Source: Thermothielavioides terrestris NRRL 8126
Lineage: Eukaryota > Ascomycota > Sordariomycetes > Sordariales > Chaetomiaceae
Length of the DNA stretch: 64,000 bases
Direction of reading: 5' to 3'
NCBI RefSeq assembly: GCF_000226115.1
Contig: NC_016459.1
Coordinates: 4,098,501-4,162,500, forward strand
Below are positions 33,112-44,400 of this stretch, in pieces (position 1 is the first letter of the stretch; each line of letters starts with the position of its first letter). The position numbers were made by a program, and so were the translations under genes. Under the pieces are notes generated by a model. The model worked only from the letters and a program-made list of their open reading frames with translations. It ran no database searches and was not told the origin of the DNA.

Positions 33112-34046
33112 CGTGTCGCCGGTGTCTCTGGTTCTCGGCTGGAGCTGAGGCTTGGATGAGCGCACATGTCATCCAGCAGAGTGCTCCACAATGGCCATCT
33201 ATATATCCAGGCAGCCGAGGACATCGGCAGTCCCGTCGAGCCCGGAACTCAAAACTCCTTTCGTCTCGTTCCCCGGGGCTTCTGTGGGGCAATGTGGCAT
33301 CGGTCCGGGGCAAAAGGAGCGGAACACCAGGCCCCGGCCGCGGCGCCGCCCGTTGTTCCCCGACGGACACCGTTGATATTTGCACATGAATCTACGGAGT
33401 ACATACGCAGCAGTGTAGGGTCTCCGGGGTCGAGGTTGCATGAATGTGGGACCCAGGGTTGCCCTTGAGGAAGACGCTGACGTGTTCTACACTGGAATCA
33501 TGCAATTAACCAAGCAACCGGTGCCGCATTTAGCCGTCTGGGCAGCGCCCAAGCGTGGTCGCGGAGACTGGCACCAAGATTAGTGCAATGCATGCGTCAA
33601 CGGGACAAGCCAGCTGGGCACGGTGGCCGGGCGAAGGGATTCGGAAAAAAAATATGAAGTTAAGGGCACCGAGTGGACTATCCTGTGAGGAAGGGGGACA
33701 ATGATTAAGGAACGGAGGGAAGAGAGTAGGGGCTATCTGCGACAGCGGGATACCTGTTGCTCGGCGAAGCGGACGCCTCCTCAAAGTGTAAATACACAAA
33801 ACGAGATAGATACTGCGTGAGCTTAGGCATATGGTGGGACTCCCAGCAATGGCAGGCGGCTGCGGCGTGACGGAGACGTCGTGTAGTAATATATCCACCG
33901 CGCTCATGCCGTGGGTCTCCCTTTCTGTAACAAACCACCCATTTTCTTACCCGGAACTCCCTGACCTGCGGCATCATTATCCGCGTAATAACGGTCCAGC
34001 GCCCACAGTTCATTATCGACCTCATTCCCAGCGGGTCCGACAGCCT
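33112..34046. other. Intergenic stretch, nothing recognised
   Basis: Upstream of the deacetylase and downstream of the glycosyltransferase pseudogene. Contains one TACGGAGTACAT motif (~33393) but no gene. Confidence 0.45.
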
Positions 34047-35164
34047 CTATTGCCGCACCTCCTCTACCAGAATCCTCTCCTGGTTGAGCTCGAACTTCTT
34101 CTGCAGCAGCTCGCCCAGGCTCTGCACGATGGCGTCGGCCGTGTTCGTCTTGAGGATGTCCTTGTGCGAGCCGCAGCCGGGGTAGTGCCGGGTGAATTCG
34201 CCCCGGCAATCGTCGATGATTGTCTCGCTAAAATCGATCTCCCCGGGGCACCCATTCGCCTCGTTGCACGGGATTTCCTGTGGCAGGAGCGACTTAGGTT
34301 AGCGGTGAGTGGCGTGCAAGCTATTGGAAGAAAACTGCACGGGTCGAAGCTAAGCACCTACAACAGCGTTGTTGCCGGTTGGCTTGATATCGATGCGGAT
34401 GTACTCCGAATAGGCGCGCTGCTCGTGGCTCCAATTCTGCCTCCACTCTCCGCACCCGGGGTTCCTCTTCTCGGATGTACAGTCGATCCAGGCGTCCAGC
34501 ATCTCGAAGGTGTAGGGGAGGTTTTGGAGGACGATATCGCCGGTGTTGAGCACCTCCTTTCCCTTGCTGTCGGCGCTGCTGTGGTCCTTGCCGTCAACGA
34601 CCGGCTTGGTGTCGACGGGCATCGCGATCGACGTGTCCGGCGAGATATTCCACCGGTTAAACAGAAACCCCATGGGCACTTCGAGGGGTTCGATCATGGC
34701 GTCGGCGTTGATGAAGACGACGAACTTGTACTGGCGCAGCAAGCCCCGGCGGCTCAGAATAACTGGAATGGTTCACATGGGAATGGTCAACAAGCCGGAA
34801 TCCCTCCCTTTTACCGCCTCCCGGGCCATCTTGGTGGCGTTGTTGAACACCTCATTCTCCCCGTTCGGGCTCCTCATGTCGATGTCGACGATCAAGATGT
34901 CGCGCCCCAAGGGCTTCTGCCAATGCTGGTGGCCGCCATTGTCAACTGGTTGCCCCGCTGGCCGGCGTAGCTCTGGGCTGTGTCGGGGAGCTTGATGGGC
35001 TCATGCATGTACAAGGTCGCCAAAAGGGTTTGCCGGCGCGGGATTGTTGAAGTAGACGTGCGACGCGGCGCTTTGGTTGGACGAACCCAGGGAGCCACTG
35101 AACGTAAAATGGGAAAGCGTCAAATTACCACAACAGCGACGCCAAAAAGAACGATGCGCTTCAT
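34047..35164 (-). pseudogene. Broken type II glycosyltransferase (GMA12/MNN10-like)
   Basis: A minus-strand locus starting with a signal anchor (MKRIVLFGVAVVVI at 35164) and ending at a stop at 34047. Recognisable pieces: SASHVYFNNP-like stem, EPIKLPDTAQSYAG, QKPLGRDILIVDID, YKFVVFINADA (a DxD-like metal site in the family), NTGDIVLQNLPYTFEMLDAW, WSHEQRAYSEYIR, and after an 84-nt intron (34361-34278) EIPCNEANG to the C-terminus. The pieces lie in different frames: breaks occur after the anchor (~35122), near 35010 and near 34937. Between MAREAVKG and the ADA motif the usual region with the YAxxxGYDY-type segment is missing and an in-frame TGA is present, so an internal deletion is likely. A Mutator-type MITE sits 205 bases upstream. 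Confidence 0.75.
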
Positions 35165-35369
35165 GAGTCAAGAGAGTGCCATCTTCAGGTTGGAGGCTCG
35201 AATCGAACGAGAGGAAGGCGGTGCAGGAGAAGAACGCCCGAAAACAGCTTCTTCGTGAAGGTCAAATCTGGAATCCTGCAGGTATGTTTTGCAGTGGGAT
35301 TGCGTCACACCAGCTCCCACGACGGCGCCTCCACAGTAATGTACAGAATACAGGACTAGCGTTACGATG

Positions 35370-35758
35370 GTCGTCGTTAAAGAGGTCCCGCCAAGACTAA
35401 TTTCGGATTTTACCGCGTACAAGGAATTACAAATCGCCAAGGGGTGAGCAGGCCACGACGACTTCGAGCAACAACAACAACAACAATCGCAAAGACTCGT
35501 CGCAACAACTCTACGAAAACTCAACCAAATCGAAAAAAAAGAAAACGAGGATAACCCGCACCCTAACTATAACCCGTATCCTAACCTTAACCTAAACCCT
35601 AACCAGCGGGGGGCTGGCGCCGCCCCCTATACCCTCGGCGAACTAACCCTTAGCGATAGAGCAAACGCCTTGGCGATCGGGGTTGCGTAAAAACGTTGTA
35701 AAAACATAGCCGACAATTGGCCGAAATTAGTCTTGGCGGGACCTCTTTAACGTCTACC
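35370..35758 (+). mobile_element. Mutator-type MITE, copy A
   Basis: A 389-bp element with terminal inverted repeats: left GTCGTCGTTAAAGAGGTCCC continuing GCCAAGACTAATTTCGG, right end its diverged inverse. The 9-bp direct repeat GTTACGATG flanks it (35361-35369 and 35759-35767). The interior carries a telomere-like C-rich tract (35551-35604), then CAGCGGGGGGCTGGCGCC. No transposase frame. The most diverged of the three copies. Confidence 0.88.
35551..35604 (+). repeat. Degenerate telomere-like CCCTAA tract in MITE copy A
   Basis: Contains CCCTAACTATAACCC, CCTAACCTTAACC and AAACCCTAACC units on the plus strand, close to the fungal telomeric repeat (TTAGGG) but irregular. Confidence 0.75.
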
Positions 35759-36074
35759 GTTACGATGCTTAGGTAATTATCCGAAGGTGGTTAAGTCATG
35801 TCGATTCGCCAATCCTGCTGCCCCTGAGCAGGGCACGGTGGCAAAGCCGCCCGCCGCACGAGCTGCGGCCATATCGCGGAACTCGGGCTGCGCCACCAGC
35901 GGCCGGGAAGGAACATACTTCAACCGGGACGGTGGTTACCCATGTTTTTGTGTCCACCATGTGATTCCCGACCCCTCGTCCGGCCGTCAGTCGGCAGAGG
36001 GTTCGCCATGCGAATCGATCTTTGTGAACTCATATGCTGAAAAGTTTCAGCAGTTTCACCCCAAGACAGCGAGC

Positions 36075-36146
36075 GGCCTCGTGGCGCAACGGTAGCGCGT
36101 TCGACTCCAGATCGAAAGGTTATCCGTTCAAATCGGGTCGGGGTCA
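36075..36146 (+). tRNA. tRNA-Trp (CCA)
   Basis: An intronless cloverleaf. Acceptor stem GGCCTCG/CGGGGTC with two G-T pairs, D arm GGCGCAACGGTAGCGC, anticodon stem TTCGA/TCGAA with loop CTCCAGA (anticodon CCA), T arm ATCCG-TTCAAAT-CGGGT, discriminator A. An ATTTTTG run follows at ~36156 as a Pol III terminator. It is one of few genes in the repeat-rich middle. Confidence 0.9.
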
Positions 36147-38612
36147 GGCGAGTTAATTTTTGCCGAATTGTTGACGGGAATTTTTGCACCACCACCCAGA
36201 CTCCGCCTCTCCTGCGTTTGTCAATGAAGCTTTGTGTCCTCTTGCCGCTGTTTATGAGAGTTGTTCGTGGCATTACATTTCCCAGATACCCCGAGGGAAC
36301 AATGCTGGTTTCCTCATCCTCTACACACCCGGCCCGGGACATCAAGCAAGTCAGCGGCCACGTTACTAGGACACCGTTTCACAAGGGCACATCGCTAATG
36401 CGTGAACTACAAGCAACGACCAGCGTGTTGCTGTACAGCCCTTGAAGTCTACGCAAACGATGGCACCAGTTAGCACTGTACATCTCCTGCTAAGAATGCT
36501 GTTCTGACCGTCTCCATCGCGAATTCCGAGTGGCGTGTTCAGATGCAGAGTCCTAGGAAAGAACAGCAGCAATCGAAGCAGCGCCCCCAGTAGACTGGTG
36601 TGCTGTATCGATCTTCGTGAGGATCAAATGCGTGCTTGAAGCAGAACCGACTTCAAGGGTAGACTGAGCCGGACACCGCCCAGCCCTCGCCGGTTATCAG
36701 CCTTCCCCTTTACTCTTCTCTACTCAACTGAGGCCGAGTTGACTGTTTGTTGTGGCTGCTCTGCTTACCGGGATGGCCAAAGGAGGCTCAATGACAGAGA
36801 AAACGACGGAGGCCTAGGCTGGGGAGCAGCTCCCAGGCGGCTTGCCGTCCAGCTACTGCTCCGTACCCCTTTGACGACATCCGTAAAGAAAGCTTGAAGC
36901 CATGCATGTCTATGCAGAAACCGTAGGGCCGAGTTGTCTGCCACACGCCAACAAATACCCGACTTCAAGTTGATTTGCTAGGTAAAGCACAAGCCGGAAA
37001 CTACAACGTCCTACCTAAGCACGGCTACAAGCATTTGTGCGATGCATTTCGGTGGATCACTTTCCATCTAGCTTTGTTCGTACTGTAGCAGTACGTGCAA
37101 CCCTGGGAGAGTTTCCGCCCTAGAATGAGGACGTGTGAGTATTTTGGCTTCTGGATACAGCGACGATGACCGAGGGGGAGGCTGAACAGAATGATATGGC
37201 CCCTTGTTCGCATCCCGCTGCAAGCACCGATCCCCATATCCCAGAGTTGGGAAGCCCTCGACTACATTCCCACTGGACTTCTGGGTAAACTGGTTTCTTA
37301 CTTGTCTATAGAGAGTAGCCTCCAGAGTATGAAGGCTTTCTTCCGAGGAAAAGGTTGACACGCTCAGGGATTTTGGCCACGGCTGATGCGATGGGACTTC
37401 ACCTCATGCTCCGCTGTTCTGCTTCCGTCCGCTCACGGTTAGCTGTTTGAACGTACGAAGAGCATTGATAGTAAAGCGTGCTCTCACTCTCCACGTTCTC
37501 ACGTCATCTGGCTTCCCGCATTTAGCCCTAGGCGCGTCCACCCTCACTCCAACAAGCACTCTTATTCTTCCGCATCTTCGCATTCTTCCGTATCAGGGGG
37601 CTAGTGGCGTAACAGGCCAGCTATGACGCCGCCGACGAAACCCAATGGGCGAGAACTGTTGTATGTACAGGCAGTACAGGGTGCCTTCTCTCTCTCCCGT
37701 AGATCGATCCTACTCAGCATGCATAGACATGGTGAAGGTCTGCGGCAGGGCCTGCGCCGGGCGTGAAGCCTCGAGCAACAACTTTATTGTGATCACCAAA
37801 TCCTTGATAAGTCACGATTGGGCCAGTCCAGGTCCGTCCCACCCCTGGAGTCCTCTCGTCCAGCGAGACTGTGGTGACATTCCTTATCGAAGATCGTCGA
37901 GCATCGAGAGCCCGTCTCGAGCCCCAGCCAGCCATAAAACAAGCAACCAGGATTCGATCCTCCGCCGAGCAAATGGGCGCCGACGAAGAGCTCACCGCTT
38001 TCACGCAAGCAAGCATGTATTCCGTATTGGATCCCAATTGACGGAAGACACTCCCAGAAATGAGGACCCCCAAAGCATCAACTTCGACGCTCCTGGCGCC
38101 GAATCCAGCGGCCTCCCCGAGTCCTGCCCCATTCCGGCCAACCGGGCCAGCCTCAATAGGCAAACCAACCATTTAGTTACTCCGTAACAAGTTAGTAAAC
38201 GCTAGTTAAGCAACGTTTATCAGCACTTTATCTGTGCAATTCCCGATAGCTCCTGATACACATTCACCGAACCTTACCACAGTCGGCAACTCCGGGCGCC
38301 CTCGTGCGCAAATCGCGAGCCCTCACAGGTCGGAGGCCCCAGCTATCGAGCCAGCTTGTGCAACCCAGCCCGCCAGCCATCCAGTAGCATCACATTCCTC
38401 CGCTCCCCGACCCCGCTCAGCGACGCCGAAGCGGCGGGCGCGCCCGCGGCGTTGGCCCGAGGGAACCGACCGCTTGGGCTTCCTCAGCAAGGGGGCGGCC
38501 CACAAAAGACCAAAAACGTGCTGCTCCGGGACGTGGCTGTTTCGGGCCCGACGCGGCGGTTTGGCGAGACCGTAGCTAGTGTACGCTAACTTACTTTGTA
38601 GTGTGCATACAA
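36147..38612. other. Gene-free stretch (2.5 kb)
   Basis: Only short frames on both strands. The best is a 152-residue ATG frame on the minus strand at 38172-37714 without recognisable motif and overlapped by a 180-residue frame on the other strand; I do not call it. No repeat or RNA gene seen. Confidence 0.45.
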
Positions 38613-38614
38613 TA

Positions 38615-39398
38615 CAATGCTTGTTTGTTTGTTAGTTTGGTTCTTCTCCCCACTTTTTGACAGGGGGCTACAGCCAACCAAAGCCGGCCTTTTGACCCGC
38701 CTGTTCCGTTCTCTGGCCTCATCACTCTCCAGACTCCAAGTTCAAATGAGGCACGTTCGCGTATAGTGAAGCAGTAGATTGAACGCAGTTCTCCTATCTA
38801 GCTAACTGGCCAGGCACCGAAGGAAGCTGCATTGCGGGCAGAGGCCGCAGTGCCCACTGACTTTCTATTGCGGCTCGTCTATTCTATGCCAAGACGGCTA
38901 GGAAGGTACATGATAGCTCGAGGGAATTAGAATGCTTGTCGTGATCCACCCTAAGTACCACGCTAACGAACAAACAAGGGTCGTGGTTATAGAGGTCCCG
39001 CCAAGACTAATTTCGGAGGTTGCCGCTTACAAGTATTTACAATCGCCACGGGGTGAGCGGGGCCGCGACGACTTAGAGCAACATCGACAATGTACAATCA
39101 CGAAGACTCGCAGCAACAACTTTACTAAACCTCAACCAAATCGAAAAAAAAGAAAACGAAGTTAATCCGTACCCTAACCTTGACCCTCACCCTAACCTTA
39201 ACCCGAATCCTAACCAGCGGGGGGCTAGCGCCGCCCCCCGCACCCCCGGCGAACTAACCCGTGGCTAACCCGTGGCGATAGTGCAAACCCCTTGGCGGTC
39301 TTGGCGGGGTATTGACGCTGTAAAAACATTGCCGACAATTGGCCGAAATTAGTCTTGGCGGGACCTCTATAACCTCCAGCCAAACAAGGGGGGCATTG
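38615..39398. mobile_element. Pogo/mariner-type MITE, copy 1 (interrupted)
   Basis: TA dinucleotides flank it (38613-38614 and 39399-39400). The left end is CAATGCTTGTTTGTTTGTTA; the right end, inverted, is CAATGCCCCCCTTGTTTGTT. Without the inner insertion it is ~374 bp. It shares many blocks with 47615-47971 (CAGCCAACCAAA, CACCGAAGGAAGCT, CCAAGACGGCTAGG, GTACCACGCTAACGAACAAA). The Mutator-type MITE copy B is inserted in its right end. TA target and CA-ends point to a Tc1/mariner (pogo) origin. Confidence 0.8.
38980..39380 (+). mobile_element. Mutator-type MITE, copy B (nested)
   Basis: A 401-bp element beginning GTCGTGGTTATAGAGGTCCC and ending GGGACCTCTATAACCTCCAG plus C. The 9-bp duplication CAAACAAGG lies on each side (38971-38979, 39381-39389) and is itself the end of the host pogo-type MITE. 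The interior holds a telomere-like tract at 39162-39216. Closely similar to copy C. Confidence 0.9.
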
Positions 39399-39400
39399 TA

Positions 39401-40955
39401 TGAGCTGGCTCGCGGAACTGCCCTAACTGACCTTAGTGTATTCCGTAGTATGTAGATCCCCCCTCTGCGCTGGGACCGTGATGCATCAAGGGTGGCTGTG
39501 ACCTGTGACTGCCGGCGCAAGAGAGCTGTGAAGTGCGGTGCGGTGGCAGTGGGTGTAGTATGTACACAACAGAATCACCAGGGCGGGAATTGGCGTCTCG
39601 GAAATACCCCTAGCCTGAAGGCCGGCGCGAGGCCCAGGGCCGAAAAGTCTCGGCCGTCCCGGCCCGTCTCGGCAAGCCCCGGAACATGGACCATCCCAGG
39701 GACGATTCAGTGGACGTAGTGTATACCTAGTATACACTACACTACGCCGGGAGACGGGGAGTTTCTGACCGCGTCAGGTACAGGCTTCTTTTTGCTCGTC
39801 CCCTGATGGCTGTACACTCCGCTAGTGTACACTGCTGTGTACCTAGTGCACTAGGACATGATATGCCGAGCTGTTCGAGGCTAAAAGTGGATGCTAATGG
39901 TCTCCGCCCTCACGCTATGGATGCCGCGCGGTGTTTGATGTGGACCTGACGGTGCGGGCAGAGACGGCGGGAGCTGGGTTCTGCCGGGGGCGGCCGTTGT
40001 TCCCTGTTCGCCACATGCTCGGCGTCGCTGAAATTGGCGATGTGCTTGGATCGCCAGCTACTTTGGCATACACTAACGTTAGTGTATGTACACTAACGCA
40101 CCCCGGAGATCCAATCAAGCTTGGCAACAGAACCTCGATGAGCAAATGCAAGTTTTTGCGAACCGGGCTCCGTGAGAAGCCCGCCACGACAACGACCGCT
40201 GGCTGGGCGAAGTCGCACATGGCTGCAGGAAAGCTTCCCAACGAGGCAACAGGCAACAGAGTTGTGGACACTAGTGTACCCTGTCACATCATGACTCGCG
40301 CGAATGTTCCCTGCTCGGCCTTATTACACAGAATATTGCTCGTCCATGACCAGATTAGTGTAGTGTACGCTAGTGTAGTGGAGTGTCCACTGAGCGCTGA
40401 GCGGGAATTCGCGCGAATACTTTGTAGGTACCTGACCTGGCAGATCCTCACGTGCGCGTTTGGCCGGGTTCTACCAGACAATTGGATAGCAGAAGGCCTC
40501 CAGATGGCCCACACACAATACACGAAGCGGCGAGCATGGAGATCCATGGAACTTTGCAATATTGATACTTACTAGTGTCAAGGACGGCCATGTCTCAGAG
40601 GCTCGGGTTTCTTCATCTGGTAAGACTGGCCGCATCCCTCGGACTGGCTTCGGGCTTGTCATGCGCGTGAGTGCCGAAAAGGCAAGAGTGTCCAGGACCA
40701 GGAGTGGAAACAAAGTCCCGCTACGCTGGCGGGTCAATGGCGGAAGAGGACCGCGGCAGTCAACACGACTCGGTAAGTAGTGTAGAGCAAGGCCGTGGTA
40801 TCCGTGAACGGTACCCGGATTGGTGAAGCTTGGAAGTAGGCGAACTAGCAAACTACACTACCCGCGACTCGTAGTTCAAGATCCTCTTGCGATCCTATCT
40901 TTTCAGCGGAAAGCCGCCCACGACTGCGGTATACACCTCCAGGGCGACTCTGTAG
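39401..40955. other. Gene-poor stretch rich in TAGTGTACACTA palindromes
   Basis: No gene. Short palindromic motifs recur at 39717-39745, 39821-39850, 40067-40088 (a 22-bp perfect palindrome centred on AACGTT), 40268-40279 and 40355-40385. Confidence 0.6.
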
Positions 40956-41434
40956 GCAGCATGCTGGCTGCCCGCTGATGAAGTTCCTGAAAGATCGTGC
41001 GAAGTTGACCATGTCTGGGGGCGGCGTGGTGAGGGGTTGGACCGGAGCCAGCTCCGGCCCAGGACCGCGGTGCACATACGCCAACTCCGCACAATATCCG
41101 TAATACATACTGTGAGACACACTACTCAGTACGCAGCCTGCCGGCCAGCCAGTCGATTGTGAAGTTCCTGAAAGATCGTGCGAAGTTGACCAGGTCCCTG
41201 GTTATTCGGCGCGGCGTAATAAGGAGTTTGACCGGAGCCGGCTCCGGCCCAGGGCCGCGGTGCGTATACTATACGCCTACAGTATCCGTACTGTTCTCTA
41301 GTGTAGTGTACAGTACACGAGTGTAGGTAGTAGTGTACACTACGCAGCATGCTGGCTAGGCGACTGTGACGTTGTCCAGGTCCCTGGCTTCTGGGGGCGG
41401 CGTGGTGAGGGGTCGACCGGAGCTGGCTCCGGCG
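40956..41434. repeat. Diverged three-unit tandem repeat
   Basis: Units begin GCAGCATGCTGGCT or GCAGCCTGCCGGCC at 40956, 41133 and 41344 (177, 211 and ~91 bases). Shared blocks include GAAGTTCCTGAAAGATCGTG (units 1 and 2), CCAGGTCCCTGG (2 and 3), GGGGGCGGCGTGGTGAGGGG (1 and 3), and a CCGGAGCxxGCTCCGG palindrome in each; in unit 2 it is a perfect 16-mer (41232-41247). No gene is evident. Confidence 0.8.
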
Positions 41435-44400
41435 AACCAAAAGGCAGAGCGGCGTCTGCGCCATCAACATCAGCCGCAGACTGACCGTCGAACGCCGCGC
41501 TGGACACTCGGTACTTGGACTACACTAGTTAGTGATTAGTGTGTGTCAAAAGCGGGAAGACATCCTGTGTAGCCCCAACATGCTGGATGTTGCAGGGACA
41601 ATTCCGTGCATGTGATGATCGTCAATCTTCGTGTGGATCTGGAGTCGAGCGCTGTGGTTGGGCGCTTCAGATCCGTCCCGGTCCGGAGATTGACTTATGC
41701 ACGCAGCTTTGTCTCACCGATTGCCGAGCTCCTGATTGCCGGAAGGCGGAACGACGCATGACGGCTGCCCTTCAACTTGGTACTGGTTCTGTGTGAGGAT
41801 ATCCTTTGCGATGGGTGAGGACGGCCCACGCGACTCCCCGACGTCTCCAGGCTTCGTTAGGTAGAGGACCCATGTAGGTTGCTTGGCGAAGGAGGAAGGA
41901 GCAGAATCCAACAAGCACGGATGGATGCTCGGCTTTTCGAATGCAGCAGGCCAGAGCCTCCTTTTTCGGTTCTGCACGCTTCCCTGCACCACCCACCCAC
42001 ACCCGGACTGGCGGCGTCTGGGGAATTGTCTGCGGGGGAGGGCCCGGAGGCTACAATTGGTCACCGTCTCGGTTGGCGCCTGCAGCCAACAGCCGAATCC
42101 GTGCTGCCGGGGCAGTTAACTCCAAGACTCTTGCTTCACGGCTTCCCCTCTCGATATTATCATGCCATGTAATCTCAAAGGGAGGATTCCAGAACAAAGC
42201 CTCACTCACTGGCTTGAGTGCACATCGGAGAGATCACTAATTACGGAATAGGTAACGTTAGATGGTCCAACGCAGGAACGTCAACGCGTCTTGGGAACTT
42301 TGCCATTCGCAGCGATTTGCGGGGCATTGCTGCAGCGTCAAATGTGAACTCCCGTCGCGTCGACCAGAGGTGAGGCGGCGGCGACATGAATCCATGGATC
42401 CGCCCTGGCGGACACCGACCGCGAGACACTCCCCTGAACATCATCCGACTGAGCTCGGCTCTAGTGAGTTACCGAAGTAAGGTACCTAACTACAGTGTAT
42501 ACGAAGCCTTGGATTGCCGAAAGAGTTGCGAGAGGCCTCTCAGCTACTGGCGGAATTCCGCTCTGTCGCTCTCGGCGAAGGCCGGGAAATGATAGCGCCC
42601 GGTGGCTGATCCCCCAAGCTTTGAGGTCGACGCTTAGTGCATGTTTTGTAAGCAAGTTCGAATGCCCCTGGCCCGGGGCTTGCCGAAGCACAGAGACGGC
42701 GTTGCGTTCTGAGGGATGGCTCTGAAGAACCGGCATTTGGCGGGGAAAGGACTTCGATGTCGGAATAGATGGTGATGCGGTAAGTCAAGGCCAAGAGCAC
42801 ACAGTCGGCATGAGTTAGAAGTGCGGCGCGTCGAGATGGTTGCGCCTGATCTGTCCCGCACCCCGCGATTCGGTCTGGGGCCGGGGCGAAATGGTGAAAG
42901 GGATGATGGCAGGGTGAGGCCCGTCGTTCTGGAACTGGAGGCTGTTCAAAAACGGGAGTTTGCTGTTGCTGATAGTGGTTAGAATGGATCGCGGGGTCGG
43001 CCGGGCGGGCACAGCAGCGCCATTCAACCCCATGCTTTCTCCTCCAAGCCAATGTTGCCGCCGTCAATGCCTCGTCGTTCAATTTCAGCTCTGCTGTTCA
43101 CGGACGGCCGATCTGGAGTTGCTGATCATCTCCTTAGGATCAGCAGACGAAGCAGGGGCCGGAGCGGGGAAAAGAAATCCGACACTCCAGGTCTTTCCCT
43201 TCTTCCCCCTCCGAGAAGAGTCCAGAGCTTCCCAATCCCTCTGCAGCAGCTTTTTTCGATGGAACCCAGGTCAAACGTGCTGTCAAGACAGCTACAGGCT
43301 GTGATGTGCTTAGTGTATGGTTACGCAGCTATTCTGTGGAGTTGCAATTCTCTTGAGCAGCACGACCGCAATTTGCATGCAGCTTTATGGATGCCCGTAG
43401 CGTCCCTGATCGAAGCTTCGAATTCGGCTTCGAAAGTGGGAACATCAAGCATGAATTTGTCTGGGCGCCGGGTAAAATGCTGTTCGGCGGGAATTGAAGG
43501 GATGTGGAATCTTCCACGTGTCGAAGCTTCCCAAACGGGACCAGCGTCCCTGATTTGGTAGCCAAGGAAAAGGTCAGCGTTACACCGGTTACCCACATCG
43601 CTCCTTCCATGCTCGACTCGACACGGCGGAGCTTCGCCCATGTGAGTCCAGGTGGTGCTGATTTGCGTGGTTTTCACCTCGCCCCGCCGACCCTCTTTTC
43701 CGCAGACTCGGCCCGACACAATAATCCGTAAATTCCTTTCTGTCAAGGTTGCGGCTCGATGGTACCGTTAGCGTGTGCCGGTTCTCGGGATCCGAAAGAA
43801 TCCGAGATAATCTGAAGGGTCGGAAAGCGGCCCTTCTGCTGGCTCGTCGCAATTCGCGGCCGGATTGCCGAGCCGCGGGTCGCAAATCAGGATCAAAGCT
43901 TCTCCAGAGGGATAACGTGAGCAGGACAAGTTAATTCCGCACAGAGAGCTCGGCTCGGTGGCGTCATGGCCAAAGCCAAAAGCTTCATCGGTACTGTGTA
44001 CGGATCCGTCACAGAGAGATCAGGCGATAGGGAAACCGGGAGGCCCGGAGAGCGACCCATGTCGCTGCTAGTTATCCACCGCCAAGATGTGCAACAGCGT
44101 ATCGCTGCATGCGGAGCGTGCATGGAGCGGAGGATGCGATGGCAGAGTCTGGTCGATGCAACATTCTTCTTCACCGGTGCGGGTCCCAAGGGGTGCATCA
44201 ACGGTCTTGCAGCGCGAAACATCCCTCTTTTGGCGATAGCCCTGCCTCTTGAACCAGGCACGACGCACGCTGACTGTCACCCCGCTCTGACAAGAGCCGC
44301 AAGTCGCCAACACGGCCCGACGGAGAAAGGGTCTTGGACGAGCGTGTTTGGGCTCGCCAGGCTGGATGAATGCAGTTCCTCGGTACGTGTAACTACCACA

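Noticed and set aside
35551..35604. A true telomere or telomere-fusion scar
   Set aside because: The repeat is irregular, short, and occurs at the same place inside three transposon copies, so it belongs to the element.
37714..38172. 152-codon minus-strand ATG frame
   Set aside because: No recognisable domain and an even longer frame overlaps it on the other strand.
40956..41434. CRISPR-like array
   Set aside because: Eukaryotic context, uneven unit lengths and diverged repeats; no cas-like genes.
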